In this document: one piece after another, positions 43,701 to 52,073 of the stretch
Numbering within the stretch: position 1 is the stretch's first letter
How the letters are laid out: every line of letters starts with the position of its first letter
Assembly: GCA_003052455.1 (NCBI GenBank)
Contig: QAPD01000069.1
Location: forward strand, 34,348-98,347
Origin: Sphaerisporangium cinnabarinum
Lineage (GTDB): Bacteria > Actinomycetota > Actinomycetes > Actinomycetales > Cellulomonadaceae
Direction: 5' to 3'
Length of the DNA: 64,000 bases
The notes under the pieces: generated by a model
Told to the model about the DNA's origin: nothing
The model's input: only the letters and a program-made list of their open reading frames with translations
Database searches by the model: none
Made by a program: the position numbers and the translations under genes

Positions 43701-46700
43701 GAGCCCGTCGCCGACTCCGTCGTCAACACGGCGTGCGCGGACGCGGACGTGCCCGCGGACTCGGGCGTCGAGCCCACGATCAACTGCGACCCGGCCGGGT
43801 TCGTCGTCGTCGGCACGCCGACGCACACCAAGGAGGTCGTCTCGGCCACCCCGGTCGGCGACGGCCGGTGGGAGGTCGTGTACGAGGTCGTCGTGTCGAA
43901 CACGCAGACCCCGTCGACCACCTACTCCCTGACGGACGCGCTGCACCTCACCGACCAGGCGACCATCGTCTTCGCGACGGTGACGCAGGCGCCCGACGGC
44001 GTCGTCCTCGCCGACCCGGCGTGGGACGGCCAGGGCAACACCCTGGTCGCGGCAGACGTACCGCTGGCCGGGAACGACGACGAGGGCTACGCCCCGCACG
44101 TCTACCGCGTCACCGTCCTCGCCGACGTGCCGCTGCAGCTCGACGATGCCGGCTCCGGCGCCGACGCCCCGACCGCCTGCCCCGCCGACGGGTCGGACGC
44201 GGACCAGGGGTTCAACAACACCTCCGGGCTGACCGGCCCCGAGGGCGAGACGGAGGAGGACCAGGCGTGCGCGCCGATCCCGTCGATCGACATCGCGAAG
44301 ACGGTCTCCGCGGGCCCGACGCCGAACGGTGACGGGACGTGGACGGTGACGTACGACGTCGTCGCGACGAACGCGGGCTCTGCCGACGGCACCTACGAGG
44401 TGACGGACCGGATGACGGCCGACGGTGACCTCGAGGTCCGCTCGGGCGCCGTCGTCACCGCCCCGGACGGTGTGACGCCGAACGCGGCGTGGACGGGCCT
44501 GGGTGCCGAGGGCGCCCCGGAGAACGTCATCGCCTCCGGCGTCGTCCTGCCCGCGGGCGGGACGCACACCTACCAGGTCGAGGTCGTGCTGGGGATCGTC
44601 GAGGGCGTCGAGGGTGCGCCGGTGATTACGCCGTGCTCGGCCGAGCCCGGCGCCTCTCCGGGCGGCCTGTCGAACGCGGCGACGGTCGAGCACAACGACC
44701 TGACCGACGACGCGACGGCGTGCGTGGCGATCGCGTACATCGTCGTCGACAAGTCGATCAGCGCGGGCCCGACGCCGAACGGCGACGGCACGTGGACGAT
44801 CGTCTACGACGTCGTGGCCGAGAACGTCGGCGGCGAGTCGGGCGAGTACGACGTGTTCGACCGCCTGCACCACGGCGACGGCATCGAGATCGTCGACGCC
44901 GCGGTCACCACGGCCCCGGACGGGGTCGGGACGAACGCGGGGTGGACCGGCCTGGGCGCGGAGGACGCCGCACCGGAGAACCTCGTGGCGTCCGGCGTCG
45001 AGCTCGCCGCGGGTGCGTCGCACACCTACCAGGTCGAGGTCACCGTCCAGATGGACGAGGCCACGATCGACCCGGCGGACCTGCAGTGCCCGCCGCCCGG
45101 CTCGGGTGCGAACGGTGGCCTGGCGAACTCGGCGAGCCTGGACCACAACGGGATCGTGGCCGAGGACGGCGTGTGCGCGTCGCTGCCGCTGATCGGCATC
45201 GAGAAGTCGATCTCGGCGGGTCCGACGCCGAACGGCGACGGGACCTGGACGATCACCTACGACCTGGTCGCCGCCAACACCGGGCAGGCCGCCGGTGACT
45301 ACGACGTGGTCGACCGGCTGCTGTACGGCGAGGGCGTCGTCGTGGAGTCGGCCGCCATCACCTCGGCACCCGACGGTGTCGAGCCCGAGACAGGCTGGAC
45401 CGGTCAAGGAGCGGCCGGTTCGGCCGACAACCTGGTCGCGGCGGGCGTCACGCTGGACGCGGGCGCGTCGCACACGTACCAGGTGCAGGTCGTCGTCTCG
45501 CTCGACCGGGAGGTCGTGACTCCGGAGGCGCTGCAGTGCCCGGAGCCCGGCTCGGGCGAGAACGGCGGGCTGGCGAACGCCACCGGGCTCACGCACAACG
45601 GTGAGACCCGGGGCGACGACGTGTGCGCCACCCTGCCGCTGATCGACGTCACCAAGACGGTCTCCGCGGGACCGACGCCGAACGGTGACGGGACGTGGAC
45701 GGTGACCTACGACGTCGTCGCGACGAACTCCGGCGCGGCCGACGGCATCTACGACGTCACCGACCGCATGACGGCCGACGGCGACATCACGGTCGTCTCC
45801 GGCGCGGTCGTCTCGGTGCCCGAGGGCGTGAGCCCGTCCGCGACCTGGACGGGCCTGGGCGCCGAGGGCGCGCCGGAGAACGTCATCGCCACCGGGGTGA
45901 ACCTGCCCGCCGACGCGTCCCACACGTACCAGGTGCAGGTCGTCATCGCGCTGGCCGAGGGCACGGAGGGCGCTCCCGCGGTCACCGACTGCGCCGCCCC
46001 CGGCACGGGGGAGGACGGCGGCCTGTCGAACTCCGCCGGGATCGACCACAACGGCATCCCGGACTCGGACGAGGCGTGCGTGACGATCTCGGCGATCACG
46101 GTCGACAAGACCGTGTCGGCCGGTCCCACGCCGAACGGGGACGGCACGTGGACGATCGTCTACGACATCGTGGCCGAGAACGTCGGTGGCGCGGCGGGCG
46201 AGTACGACGTGTTCGACCGCCTGCACCACGGGGACGGCATCGAGATCCTCGACGCCGCGGTCACCACGGCTCCCGACGGGGTCGAGACGAACGCGGACTG
46301 GACCGGCCGGGGCGCCGAGACGTCCGACCCGGAGAACCTCGTCGCGTCCGGCGTCGAGCTGGGCGCGGGGGCGACGCACACCTACCAGGTCGAGGTCACC
46401 GTCCAGATGGACGAGGCCACGATCGACCCGGTGAACCTGCAGTGCCCGCCGCCGGGCTCGGGTGCGAACGGTGGCCTGGCGAACTCGACCGGCCTGGACC
46501 ACAACGGGGTCGTCGTCGAGGACGAGGCGTGCGCGTCGCTGCCGCTGGTCGAGTTCGAGAAGTCGATCTCGGCGGGCCCGACGGGCAACGGTGACGGGAC
46601 GTGGACGATCACCTACGACCTGGTCGCCACCAACACCGGCCAGGCCGCGGGCGACTACGACCTCGTGGACCAGCTGCTCTACGGCGAGGGGATCGTCGTC

Positions 46701-48527
46701 GGGTCGGCGACGGTCGCCACGGCGCCCGAGGGCGTCGAGCCGAACGCGGGCTGGACCGGTCGGGGGGAGACGGGCTCGGACGAGAACGTCGTCGCCGCGG
46801 GCGTCACGCTCGAGGCTGGTGCCACGCACACCTACCAGGTGCAGGTCGTCGTCTCGCTCGACGCCGCGACGGTCACGCCCGGCACGCTCGCGTGCCCCGA
46901 GCCCGGCTCCGGGGACACCGGCGGTCTGGCGAACGCCGGCGCGCTGACGCACAACGGCGAGACGCAGGACGACGACGTGTGCGCGACCCTGCCGCTGATC
47001 GACATCACCAAGTCCCTCTCGGGTGCGGTGACGCCGGTCGAGGGCGAGGACGGCGTGTACGACGTGGTCTACGAGGTCACGGTGACCAACCGGGGTCCCG
47101 GAGCCGGCACGTACGACCTCGACGACGCGCTCGCGCCGGGCGAGGGCGTGACGGTCGTGGACGTCCAGGGCGTCGTCACCGACGCGCCCGGATCGGTCGG
47201 TGTCAACGAGGCTTTCGACGGCCTCGACGACACCCGGATCGTCACGGGTCAGGACATCACCGGTGCCACCACAGCCCCCGTGGTGCACACCTACACCGTC
47301 ACCGTGCGGTACGCCGCCGACCTGACGGACGTCACGATCCCGGACACCGACGTGTGCTCCACGGAGGAGGGCACCGTGCCGGGCGGTCTGAACAACGTCG
47401 CGACGGTGGGCTGGAACGGGAACGAGGGCAGCGACGACGAGTGCGTGCGTCCGGGCAAGCCCACCCTCGACAAGGCGCTGGTCTCCGTGCGACCGGCCGG
47501 CGACGGCACGTGGGAGGTCGTCTACGACCTCACCGTCGGCAACGTCGGCGGGGAGGCCACGACCTACGACCTGGACGACGAGCTGCTCTTCGCCCCGGTC
47601 ATCACCGTCGACTCGGTCGCGGTGACCGGTCCGGACGGCGTCACCCTGAACGACGGGTTCGACGGGGACGCCGACCGGCGGATCGCGACCGACGTCGTGA
47701 TCGGCGGCCTGGACGACGAGGGGTACGCCCCGCACGTCTACCGCGTCACCGTGGTCGCCTCCGTGCCGCTGCACTTCACGGACGTGGAGGACGACGGCAC
47801 GGGCTCGCCCGCGTGCACCGCGGCTCCCGGGGGGAACCTCACCGAGCAGGGGCTGAACAACGCGGCGACGCTCACGGACGAGACCGGCGGGACGCAGACC
47901 GACACCGACTGCGCCCCCGTGCCCTCCATCGACATCACCAAGACGATGGACGGCACGCCGGTCGCGGGTGCCGACGGATCGTGGACGGTGGCCTACACCG
48001 TCACCGCCACGAACGACGGCGCCGCCGCCGGGGTCTACGACCTCACCGACCGCCTGCGCTACGGCGCCGGCATCGAGGTCCGGACCGCGACGGTCACCGC
48101 GGCGCCCGACGGCGTCACGCCGTCGGGCTCGTGGACGGGCCAGGGCGCGGAAGGCGACCCGGCCAACGTCGTGGCGACCGGCGTGAGCCTCGCCGCGGGG
48201 GCGGTCCACACCTACCGGGTGGAGGTCGTCGCGACCCTCGACACGGAGCAGGCGGACGACACGACGTTCACCTGCCCCGAGCCGGGCTCCGACGGCAGCG
48301 GCGGGTTCGCGAACACCGCCGGGATCGGGCACAACGGGCTGACCGACGCCGCCCAGGCGTGCGCGACGCCTGACCGACCCGGCGACCCGGGCACGCCGGG
48401 CAAGCCCGGCAGCCCGCTGGCCACGACCGGCGCGACGCTGGCGTGGGTCGCCGGCGGGGCGGCGCTCCTGCTGCTCCTCGGCCTCCTGGCCCTGGCCGCG
48501 GCCCGGCGTCGGCACGCCGTCGACTGA
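40740..48527 (+). CDS. Giant LATTG-anchored repeat surface protein
   Basis: 2595 residues. ATG at 40740 has AAGGGGA upstream. A long basic N-terminus of about 42 residues precedes the signal peptide core (LIGAVTAVVMAGTG, cleaved near ATAA). Residues about 70-600 form a non-repeated head; DUF11-like beta domains follow (LVNTVTASAEG, VTPDVAKSVLP). From 44298 come six units of about 151 residues, each opening with SAGPTPNGDGTW-like sequence, then three more diverged units. The C-terminus carries LATTG (48417-48431), a hydrophobic helix and ARRRHAVD, a class E sortase signal. Very acidic and low in lysine. Probably an adhesin or stalk; the head has no recognised binding domain. Confidence 0.9.
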   Translation: MQGFERDAAAAAGGRRPGEHAAPRGARHARSRTRPTGGRARRLIGAVTAVVMAGTGLTAAALPATAATVYELEGSWADSTPATLETGDAVSAEWWFNLNDDAAAPGNEPVENVTVTLTAQGAVFDTLPPACLVDGVDPASSVSEDGSTLVCNVGTQDQGTAFSLTTPMRVTAVTGETVGAGAAIADQQTTLPELPVQNGFVQDIHWVESVSGSTRNDASRDFLFNWTLFHGTNSPAGPDPVTYDLTVSNSLGAATQVGPQACSAFTSGTASGHPWSGGSHDASQVAPAVGSCTLTRNSSTSYTLTLSGIDYSHAQAPTTDSAGNPLPTDRVAVASGQIQLRVVTTAGAGQVSVTSSAPTYTAVDGQTANDDPANNTTAKNWTTGVWSHAWQPSYTGSSATVWTDTYRVAPESELGSAVRVLYPNVQNQNSTQGGLCQVLDTRYVEFTGALTRFDDGTTGEPAGLPVAYYVGTSALVDPASGSYDPNAFTCDGTTGWTTTRPADLSTVKAVRATYSMTAARWQRTLVLQVTQQLLPSAEVGQDVWTWGSYINPSSATNAWVNPARSTSPSDAGPSATLTPDARYPYAVGGRDVVRIVGVTPDVAKSVLPTTVDPGGQATYTLSYAANGTGAVAPTVDDYQLVDTLPLGTTYVPGSSSPEPVATTNGSGQQVLTWTLDGVPTNTPQSLSYQVTYPDDVAGGERLVNTVTASAEGVQSDSATATVVVNESGLTRIIKTADQAFIPNLAGDGAGAGSWTVLVRSEDPLPQEFVDVIDILPYVGDGRGTAFSGSYRLDGPVTSSVGGTVYYTTADPATLTDDPADATNGSAGSTTGNTVGWSTTYTPDATAVRVITGALAARGELTLDVPVVTDGMVGGDVLVNRAQGRAENTRLVMRTSASTSIANYYSASLKKYVQDADGEWRDANDPLDYPRFRVGDTVRYRIVVENTGQGMLTNVAVSDDLQPELGSFTIESLAPGATESHEFEIELTEPVADSVVNTACADADVPADSGVEPTINCDPAGFVVVGTPTHTKEVVSATPVGDGRWEVVYEVVVSNTQTPSTTYSLTDALHLTDQATIVFATVTQAPDGVVLADPAWDGQGNTLVAADVPLAGNDDEGYAPHVYRVTVLADVPLQLDDAGSGADAPTACPADGSDADQGFNNTSGLTGPEGETEEDQACAPIPSIDIAKTVSAGPTPNGDGTWTVTYDVVATNAGSADGTYEVTDRMTADGDLEVRSGAVVTAPDGVTPNAAWTGLGAEGAPENVIASGVVLPAGGTHTYQVEVVLGIVEGVEGAPVITPCSAEPGASPGGLSNAATVEHNDLTDDATACVAIAYIVVDKSISAGPTPNGDGTWTIVYDVVAENVGGESGEYDVFDRLHHGDGIEIVDAAVTTAPDGVGTNAGWTGLGAEDAAPENLVASGVELAAGASHTYQVEVTVQMDEATIDPADLQCPPPGSGANGGLANSASLDHNGIVAEDGVCASLPLIGIEKSISAGPTPNGDGTWTITYDLVAANTGQAAGDYDVVDRLLYGEGVVVESAAITSAPDGVEPETGWTGQGAAGSADNLVAAGVTLDAGASHTYQVQVVVSLDREVVTPEALQCPEPGSGENGGLANATGLTHNGETRGDDVCATLPLIDVTKTVSAGPTPNGDGTWTVTYDVVATNSGAADGIYDVTDRMTADGDITVVSGAVVSVPEGVSPSATWTGLGAEGAPENVIATGVNLPADASHTYQVQVVIALAEGTEGAPAVTDCAAPGTGEDGGLSNSAGIDHNGIPDSDEACVTISAITVDKTVSAGPTPNGDGTWTIVYDIVAENVGGAAGEYDVFDRLHHGDGIEILDAAVTTAPDGVETNADWTGRGAETSDPENLVASGVELGAGATHTYQVEVTVQMDEATIDPVNLQCPPPGSGANGGLANSTGLDHNGVVVEDEACASLPLVEFEKSISAGPTGNGDGTWTITYDLVATNTGQAAGDYDLVDQLLYGEGIVVGSATVATAPEGVEPNAGWTGRGETGSDENVVAAGVTLEAGATHTYQVQVVVSLDAATVTPGTLACPEPGSGDTGGLANAGALTHNGETQDDDVCATLPLIDITKSLSGAVTPVEGEDGVYDVVYEVTVTNRGPGAGTYDLDDALAPGEGVTVVDVQGVVTDAPGSVGVNEAFDGLDDTRIVTGQDITGATTAPVVHTYTVTVRYAADLTDVTIPDTDVCSTEEGTVPGGLNNVATVGWNGNEGSDDECVRPGKPTLDKALVSVRPAGDGTWEVVYDLTVGNVGGEATTYDLDDELLFAPVITVDSVAVTGPDGVTLNDGFDGDADRRIATDVVIGGLDDEGYAPHVYRVTVVASVPLHFTDVEDDGTGSPACTAAPGGNLTEQGLNNAATLTDETGGTQTDTDCAPVPSIDITKTMDGTPVAGADGSWTVAYTVTATNDGAAAGVYDLTDRLRYGAGIEVRTATVTAAPDGVTPSGSWTGQGAEGDPANVVATGVSLAAGAVHTYRVEVVATLDTEQADDTTFTCPEPGSDGSGGFANTAGIGHNGLTDAAQACATPDRPGDPGTPGKPGSPLATTGATLAWVAGGAALLLLLGLLALAAARRRHAVD
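44298..47009 (+). repeat. Exact two-fold higher-order repeat (2 x 1356 bp)
   Basis: Six units start at 44298, 44751, 45204, 45654, 46107 and 46560 (lengths 453, 453, 450, 453, 453, 450). They form types A-B-C-A-B-C: each unit is most like the one three units on, and matched landmarks are always 1356 bp (452 codons) apart. So a three-unit block was duplicated in frame as a whole. Synonymous differences show the copies have begun to diverge. Confidence 0.85.
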
Positions 48528-48543
48528 CGGCGCGACGAGGAAG

Positions 48544-48582
48544 GCCCTGCCCACGACCGTCCCCACCGGTCGTGGGCAGGGC
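48544..48582. terminator. Bidirectional terminator hairpin
   Basis: A perfect 16-bp stem (48544-48559 and 48567-48582, beginning GCCCTGCCCACGACCG) with a 7-nt loop, between the convergent ends of the surface protein and the 54-residue LAVTG gene. It is preceded by A-rich GGAAG and followed by TGTTCG rather than a T-run. It is well placed to end both transcripts. Confidence 0.8.
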
Positions 48583-48599
48583 TGTTCGTCGGCCGTCTC

Positions 48600-48764
48600 T
48601 CAGCGCTGCGCGCGGGCGGCGGCCCGACGGCGCAGGACGCGCGCCGTCGTGACGAGCGCGAGGCCGGCGACGAGGAGCGTCCAGGCCGCGACGACGTGGA
48701 ACGCGGTCGCGACGCCGGTGACGGCGAGGACGGGGGCGGTCTGGGCGAGGGTCGAGTTGTACAT
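48600..48764 (-). CDS. 54-residue LAVTG sorting-signal protein
   Basis: Nearly the whole protein is a sorting signal: MYNSTLAQTAPV, then LAVTG (encoded at 48714-48728), a hydrophobic helix (about 18-42) and a basic tail RRRAAARAQR. ATG at 48764 has GGAAGGA upstream. After sortase cleavage only about a dozen residues would remain, so it may instead be a small membrane protein or a decoy or accessory for the sortase. It lies 85 bp downstream of a glycosyltransferase gene; an 8-bp hairpin (48778-48785 / 48805-48812) precedes its ribosome site. Confidence 0.68.
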   Translation of the reverse strand: MYNSTLAQTAPVLAVTGVATAFHVVAAWTLLVAGLALVTTARVLRRRAAARAQR

Positions 48765-48849
48765 GGCTGCTGTCCTTCCGGGACGGGTGAGGGCATGCCG
48801 AGGACGTCCCGGTCGCGTGCGCGGCGGGGCGGGTCGGCGTGGGTGAAGG

Positions 48850-49968
48850 TCAGGCGGTGGCGGCGACGTGGTTCCACGTCGTCTGGCGCCGCGTGACGAA
48901 CAGCGCTGCGGCGTGCAGGAACGCGCGCTGCAGGGCGAGGTCGTAGAGGAGCTCCGGCAGCACGAGCGCGGCCAGCAGCCGGGCGCAGCGCCCGGCGCCC
49001 CAGACGGTGACGAGGCGCTCCGCGGCGAAGACCAGCCCGACGGCCGCCCACAGCGGGGACAGCGTGAAGGTCCCCGTCACGAGGGTGACGACCGTGAGGA
49101 GCAGGTAGGCCGCCATCATGAGCGTGCCGACGGCGAGCATCACCTGCTGGCCGACGTAGCGCCACGTGGTGCGCGTGAGCCCGTACTCGGCGAGGTTGTC
49201 GAGCATCCCCTTGTACCAGCGGACGCGCTGCCGGTGGAGGTCGCCGGCCGTCGGCATGAGCTCGGTCGTGCAGCTCATGGTGACGGGCGAGCGCAGCTCG
49301 TGGCCGAGCGTGCGCAGCGCGAGCGTGAGCTCGGAGTCCTCGGTGATCGCGTGCCGGTCGTACACGTCGCCGCGCTCGCCGGGGAGGACCGAGCCGCGGG
49401 CGTCGGCCACCTCCTGGAGCGCGGTGCGGCGCACGAGCGCGGCGGTCCCCGTGAGCACGGCCGTGCGGCCCGTGAGGTCCACCTGCACGCCGTAGCGCGT
49501 GTACTCGTTGGCCTGGCAGTGCTGCAGGTAGCCCTGCGGCGGCCGCCCGCGGAACACGCCGCCGACCGCGGCGACCTCGGGCTCCGCGGCGAGCACGGCG
49601 AGCCCTACCTCGACGAAGGTGGGGGCGATCGTGGTGTCCGCGTCGAGGACCATGACGACGTCCTCCGTCGTGGTCGCGATCGCCTGGTTGAGCGCGCCGG
49701 CCTTGCGGGCCGTGTTGCCCACGGTCTCCATGACGTCCGCGCCGACGGCGCGGGCGACCGCGACGGTCGCGTCCGTGCTGTTGTCCGAGACGACGAGCAC
49801 CCGGTCGGGGCGGCGCGTCTGGGCCGCGAGCGAGGCGACGGTGGCGGGGAGCGCCTGCTCCTCGTCGTGGGCGGGGATGACGACGACGACGCGCACGGCG
49901 GGCCCGTCCGCGGGACGGGCGGCCGCCTCGGTGCGGTGGCGGGGGGTGTGCGGGGCAGTGGTGTTCAC
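48850..49968 (-). CDS. Family 2 glycosyltransferase, membrane-bound
   Basis: 372 residues. GT-A motifs: VVVIPAHDEE, VVSDNSTD, VLDADT (DxD), the TEDSEL acid motif (about 218) and QRVRWYKGM (QxxRW-like). Three C-terminal hydrophobic segments. This resembles processive NodC/hyaluronan-synthase-like enzymes but is shorter. Leaderless of signal peptide; cytoplasmic catalytic face. The GTG at 49968 is the first base after a hairpin that contains the GGAG ribosome site. Confidence 0.87.
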   Translation of the reverse strand: MNTTAPHTPRHRTEAAARPADGPAVRVVVVIPAHDEEQALPATVASLAAQTRRPDRVLVVSDNSTDATVAVARAVGADVMETVGNTARKAGALNQAIATTTEDVVMVLDADTTIAPTFVEVGLAVLAAEPEVAAVGGVFRGRPPQGYLQHCQANEYTRYGVQVDLTGRTAVLTGTAALVRRTALQEVADARGSVLPGERGDVYDRHAITEDSELTLALRTLGHELRSPVTMSCTTELMPTAGDLHRQRVRWYKGMLDNLAEYGLTRTTWRYVGQQVMLAVGTLMMAAYLLLTVVTLVTGTFTLSPLWAAVGLVFAAERLVTVWGAGRCARLLAALVLPELLYDLALQRAFLHAAALFVTRRQTTWNHVAATA

Positions 49969-50011
49969 CGGAGGCTCCAGTCGACGAGTGCTGTCGACAA
50001 GGAGCCTCCGG
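49968..50011 (-). promoter_or_regulatory. Hairpin covering the glycosyltransferase ribosome site
   Basis: CCGGAGGCTCC (49968-49978) pairs with GGAGCCTCCGG (50001-50011), and inner GTCGAC copies (49980-49985, 49993-49998) extend the stem to about 17 bp with a 7-nt loop and a 1-2 nt bulge. On the transcript it ends at the GTG start and includes the likely GGAG ribosome site, so it could block translation until melted or bound. Confidence 0.6.
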
Positions 50012-50143
50012 CGGCCGCCTCAGCGTTCCCCCGGTGGAGGCGCAGCGGTCGGCGAGGTCTGGCTCAGCGTTCCGGAAGTCCGATCGAGCGTTCAACCAGA
50101 GGCTTTCCTGAGGGTTCGCGCCGTCCTCGCGGCGCGGACGCGG

Positions 50144-50863
50144 TCAGACGTCGGCGGCCGCGAGCGCACCGTCCACCCCCACGACCCCGAGCTCGAGCCG
50201 CGCGATCCCGTCCACCGGCACCGCCGACGACGCGCCCAGGCCGGACGAGCTCCCCGCCTCCGTCGAGGACCACGTCGCCACGACCGAGCGCGTGCCGTCG
50301 TCGTCCACGAGCACGAGCTCGTACGTCGCGCCGTCCTCCCACACCCCGGCCGGGTACGAGCACGACCAGTCGAGGCGCGTGCCCCACGACGCCGGGGTGA
50401 GCGTGAGCTCGGCGCGCACGTCCGCGCCCCCGACCGGCTCGAGCGCGACCTGGGTCGTGGCGGACGTCGCGGGGGGGCCGGCGTCGTCCGACCGCGTCAC
50501 CGCCACCCCGCCCGCCGCGCCCGCGACGACCAGGCCGACCGCCGCCACGGACAGGAGCGACCGCCGTCGGGTGCGGCGCCGCCGGGCGCTCGCGGCGACC
50601 ACCGCGAGCGGCACGACGGCGCCCCCCGCCCCGCCGGACGCCTCGGCCGGGGCGTCGGAGCGCGCGTCGTCCACGAGCGCGTCCGCGTGCTCGGCCGTGA
50701 GCATCCCGAGGATGCCCGGCATGCCCGCGAGCTCCGCGACGGCCTCGCGGCACGCCGCGCACGTCGCGAGGTGCTGCTCGAACGCGCGCCGGTCGTGCGG
50801 GCTGAGCGCGCCCAGCACGTAGGCGGCGTCCCACTCGCGGTACGGGTCCGGGGTGGCGGTCAT
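50144..50863 (-). CDS. Zinc-binding anti-sigma factor (RskA-like)
   Basis: 239 residues. The anti-sigma zinc motif H31-x3-C35-x2-C38 lies in FEQHLATCAACRE; one transmembrane helix (about 101-121) follows and an extracytoplasmic RskA-type domain of about 110 residues. ATG at 50863 overlaps the sigma gene by 4 bp. It is expected to hold the adjacent sigma factor at the membrane and release it after regulated proteolysis. Confidence 0.9.
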   Translation of the reverse strand: MTATPDPYREWDAAYVLGALSPHDRRAFEQHLATCAACREAVAELAGMPGILGMLTAEHADALVDDARSDAPAEASGGAGGAVVPLAVVAASARRRRTRRRSLLSVAAVGLVVAGAAGGVAVTRSDDAGPPATSATTQVALEPVGGADVRAELTLTPASWGTRLDWSCSYPAGVWEDGATYELVLVDDDGTRSVVATWSSTEAGSSSGLGASSAVPVDGIARLELGVVGVDGALAAADV

Positions 50864-51390
50864 GACGAGACTCCCTTCTCCTGCAGCGCGAGCCTCAGCG
50901 CGCGGAGCGCGTAGTGCATGCGGGACTTCACCGTCCCGGGCGGGACGCCGTGCGCCGACGCCATCTCGGCCACGGACCGCCCGTGGTAGTACGCGTCGAC
51001 GACGACCGCCCGGTGCTCGGGCGAGAGCGAGACGAGCGCGTCCGCGACCAGCCACGCGTCGAGCACGGCCTGGGTCGCGTCCGCCTCGCCGCGGTCGGGC
51101 ACGTCGGCGCTCGCGAGCTCGCGGCGGTGGTGCGCGCTGCGCAGCTCGTCGACGACGAGGTTGCGCGCCACCGTGAAGAGCCACGCGCGCACCGACCCCT
51201 CCGGCCGCTCCAGCACCTCGGGGTGGCGCCACGCGCGCAGCAGCGTCTCCTGCACCACGTCCTGCGCCTGCGCCGGGTCGTCGGTGAGGCGCGCGACGTA
51301 GCGCTCCAGCGCCGGCCCGTGCGCGGCGTGCACCGCCCGCAGCAGGTCGTCGGCGTCGGCGCGCACGCGCGGCACCTCCCCGTCGGTCAC
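50860..51390 (-). CDS. ECF sigma factor (SigK-like)
   Basis: 176 residues from the GTG at 51390, overlapping the YceI stop as GTGA. Region 2 is seen as DPAQAQDVVQETLLRAW and region 4 as LSPEHRAVVVDAYYHGRSVA, then HGVPPGTVKSRMHYALRAL. Order yceI-sigma-anti-sigma implies YceI is under autoregulation by this sigma factor. Confidence 0.92.
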   Translation of the reverse strand: MTDGEVPRVRADADDLLRAVHAAHGPALERYVARLTDDPAQAQDVVQETLLRAWRHPEVLERPEGSVRAWLFTVARNLVVDELRSAHHRRELASADVPDRGEADATQAVLDAWLVADALVSLSPEHRAVVVDAYYHGRSVAEMASAHGVPPGTVKSRMHYALRALRLALQEKGVSS

Positions 51391-52073
51391 GACCCGGCCG
51401 ACCGCACGAGGTCGAGGCCGAACTCGACGCTGCCCGCGTCGTCGACCGTGACGAACCTGAGGTTCGGCGCCTCCACGTCGAAGTCGGAGAACGTGATCGG
51501 CACGCTCCCGACGACCTGGACGCCGTCGGCGGTCGGGCCGACCTGCGCCTCGACCGTGACGGCCTGCGTCACGCCGTGGATCGTCAGGTCGCCCGCGAGC
51601 TCGACGTCGGCCGAGCCGGTCGGCAGGTCCACGGGGCTGGTCAGCTCGAACGTCGCGGTCGGGTACGTCCCGACCTCGAGCGCATCGCCCCGGAAGTACG
51701 CGTCGCGCGGCGGCTCGTCCGTCGCGACGCTCGCCATGTCGACCTCGATCGTCGCCGCGGTGAGCGCGCCGTCCGCGACGGTGAACGTCCCCGTGACCTC
51801 CTCGGTCCGGCCGGTCACCGTGACGTCCTCGCCCTGCAGCACCTCGTGCACGCGGTACCCCGCGTACGAGCCGTCCCCGACCGTCCACGCACCGGCCAGG
51901 TCGGCCGGGTCGAGCGCGGCGCCGTCGCCCGACGACGCGTCGAGCGTCGGCTCCTCGGCCGCCGCGCGGTTGGACCAGTCCGCGTACAGGCCCGGGCCGA
52001 ACGCGACGGCAGCACCGCCGAGCACCACGACACCGACCCCGACCCCCACGAGCACCTTCGTCCTCCTGCGCAC
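51387..52073 (-). CDS. YceI family lipocalin-like protein
   Basis: 228 residues. An N-terminal transmembrane anchor (VLVGVGVGVVVLGGAAVAF, about 7-25) is followed by a YceI beta-barrel with GAWTVGDGSYAGYRV, VDMASVATD, DAYFRGDALEVGTYPTATF and DLTIHGVTQ. YceI proteins bind isoprenoid lipids. GTG at 52073 with GGAAGGGG upstream. First gene of the sigma operon. Confidence 0.9.
   Translation of the reverse strand: MRRRTKVLVGVGVGVVVLGGAAVAFGPGLYADWSNRAAAEEPTLDASSGDGAALDPADLAGAWTVGDGSYAGYRVHEVLQGEDVTVTGRTEEVTGTFTVADGALTAATIEVDMASVATDEPPRDAYFRGDALEVGTYPTATFELTSPVDLPTGSADVELAGDLTIHGVTQAVTVEAQVGPTADGVQVVGSVPITFSDFDVEAPNLRFVTVDDAGSVEFGLDLVRSAGS

Noticed and set aside
42438..48566. 2042-codon open frame on the minus strand under the surface protein
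   Set aside because: It lies antisense to a protein with a signal peptide, clear repeats and a sorting signal. Its Arg/Val/Gly-rich translation has no domains; long antisense frames are expected in DNA of this GC content.
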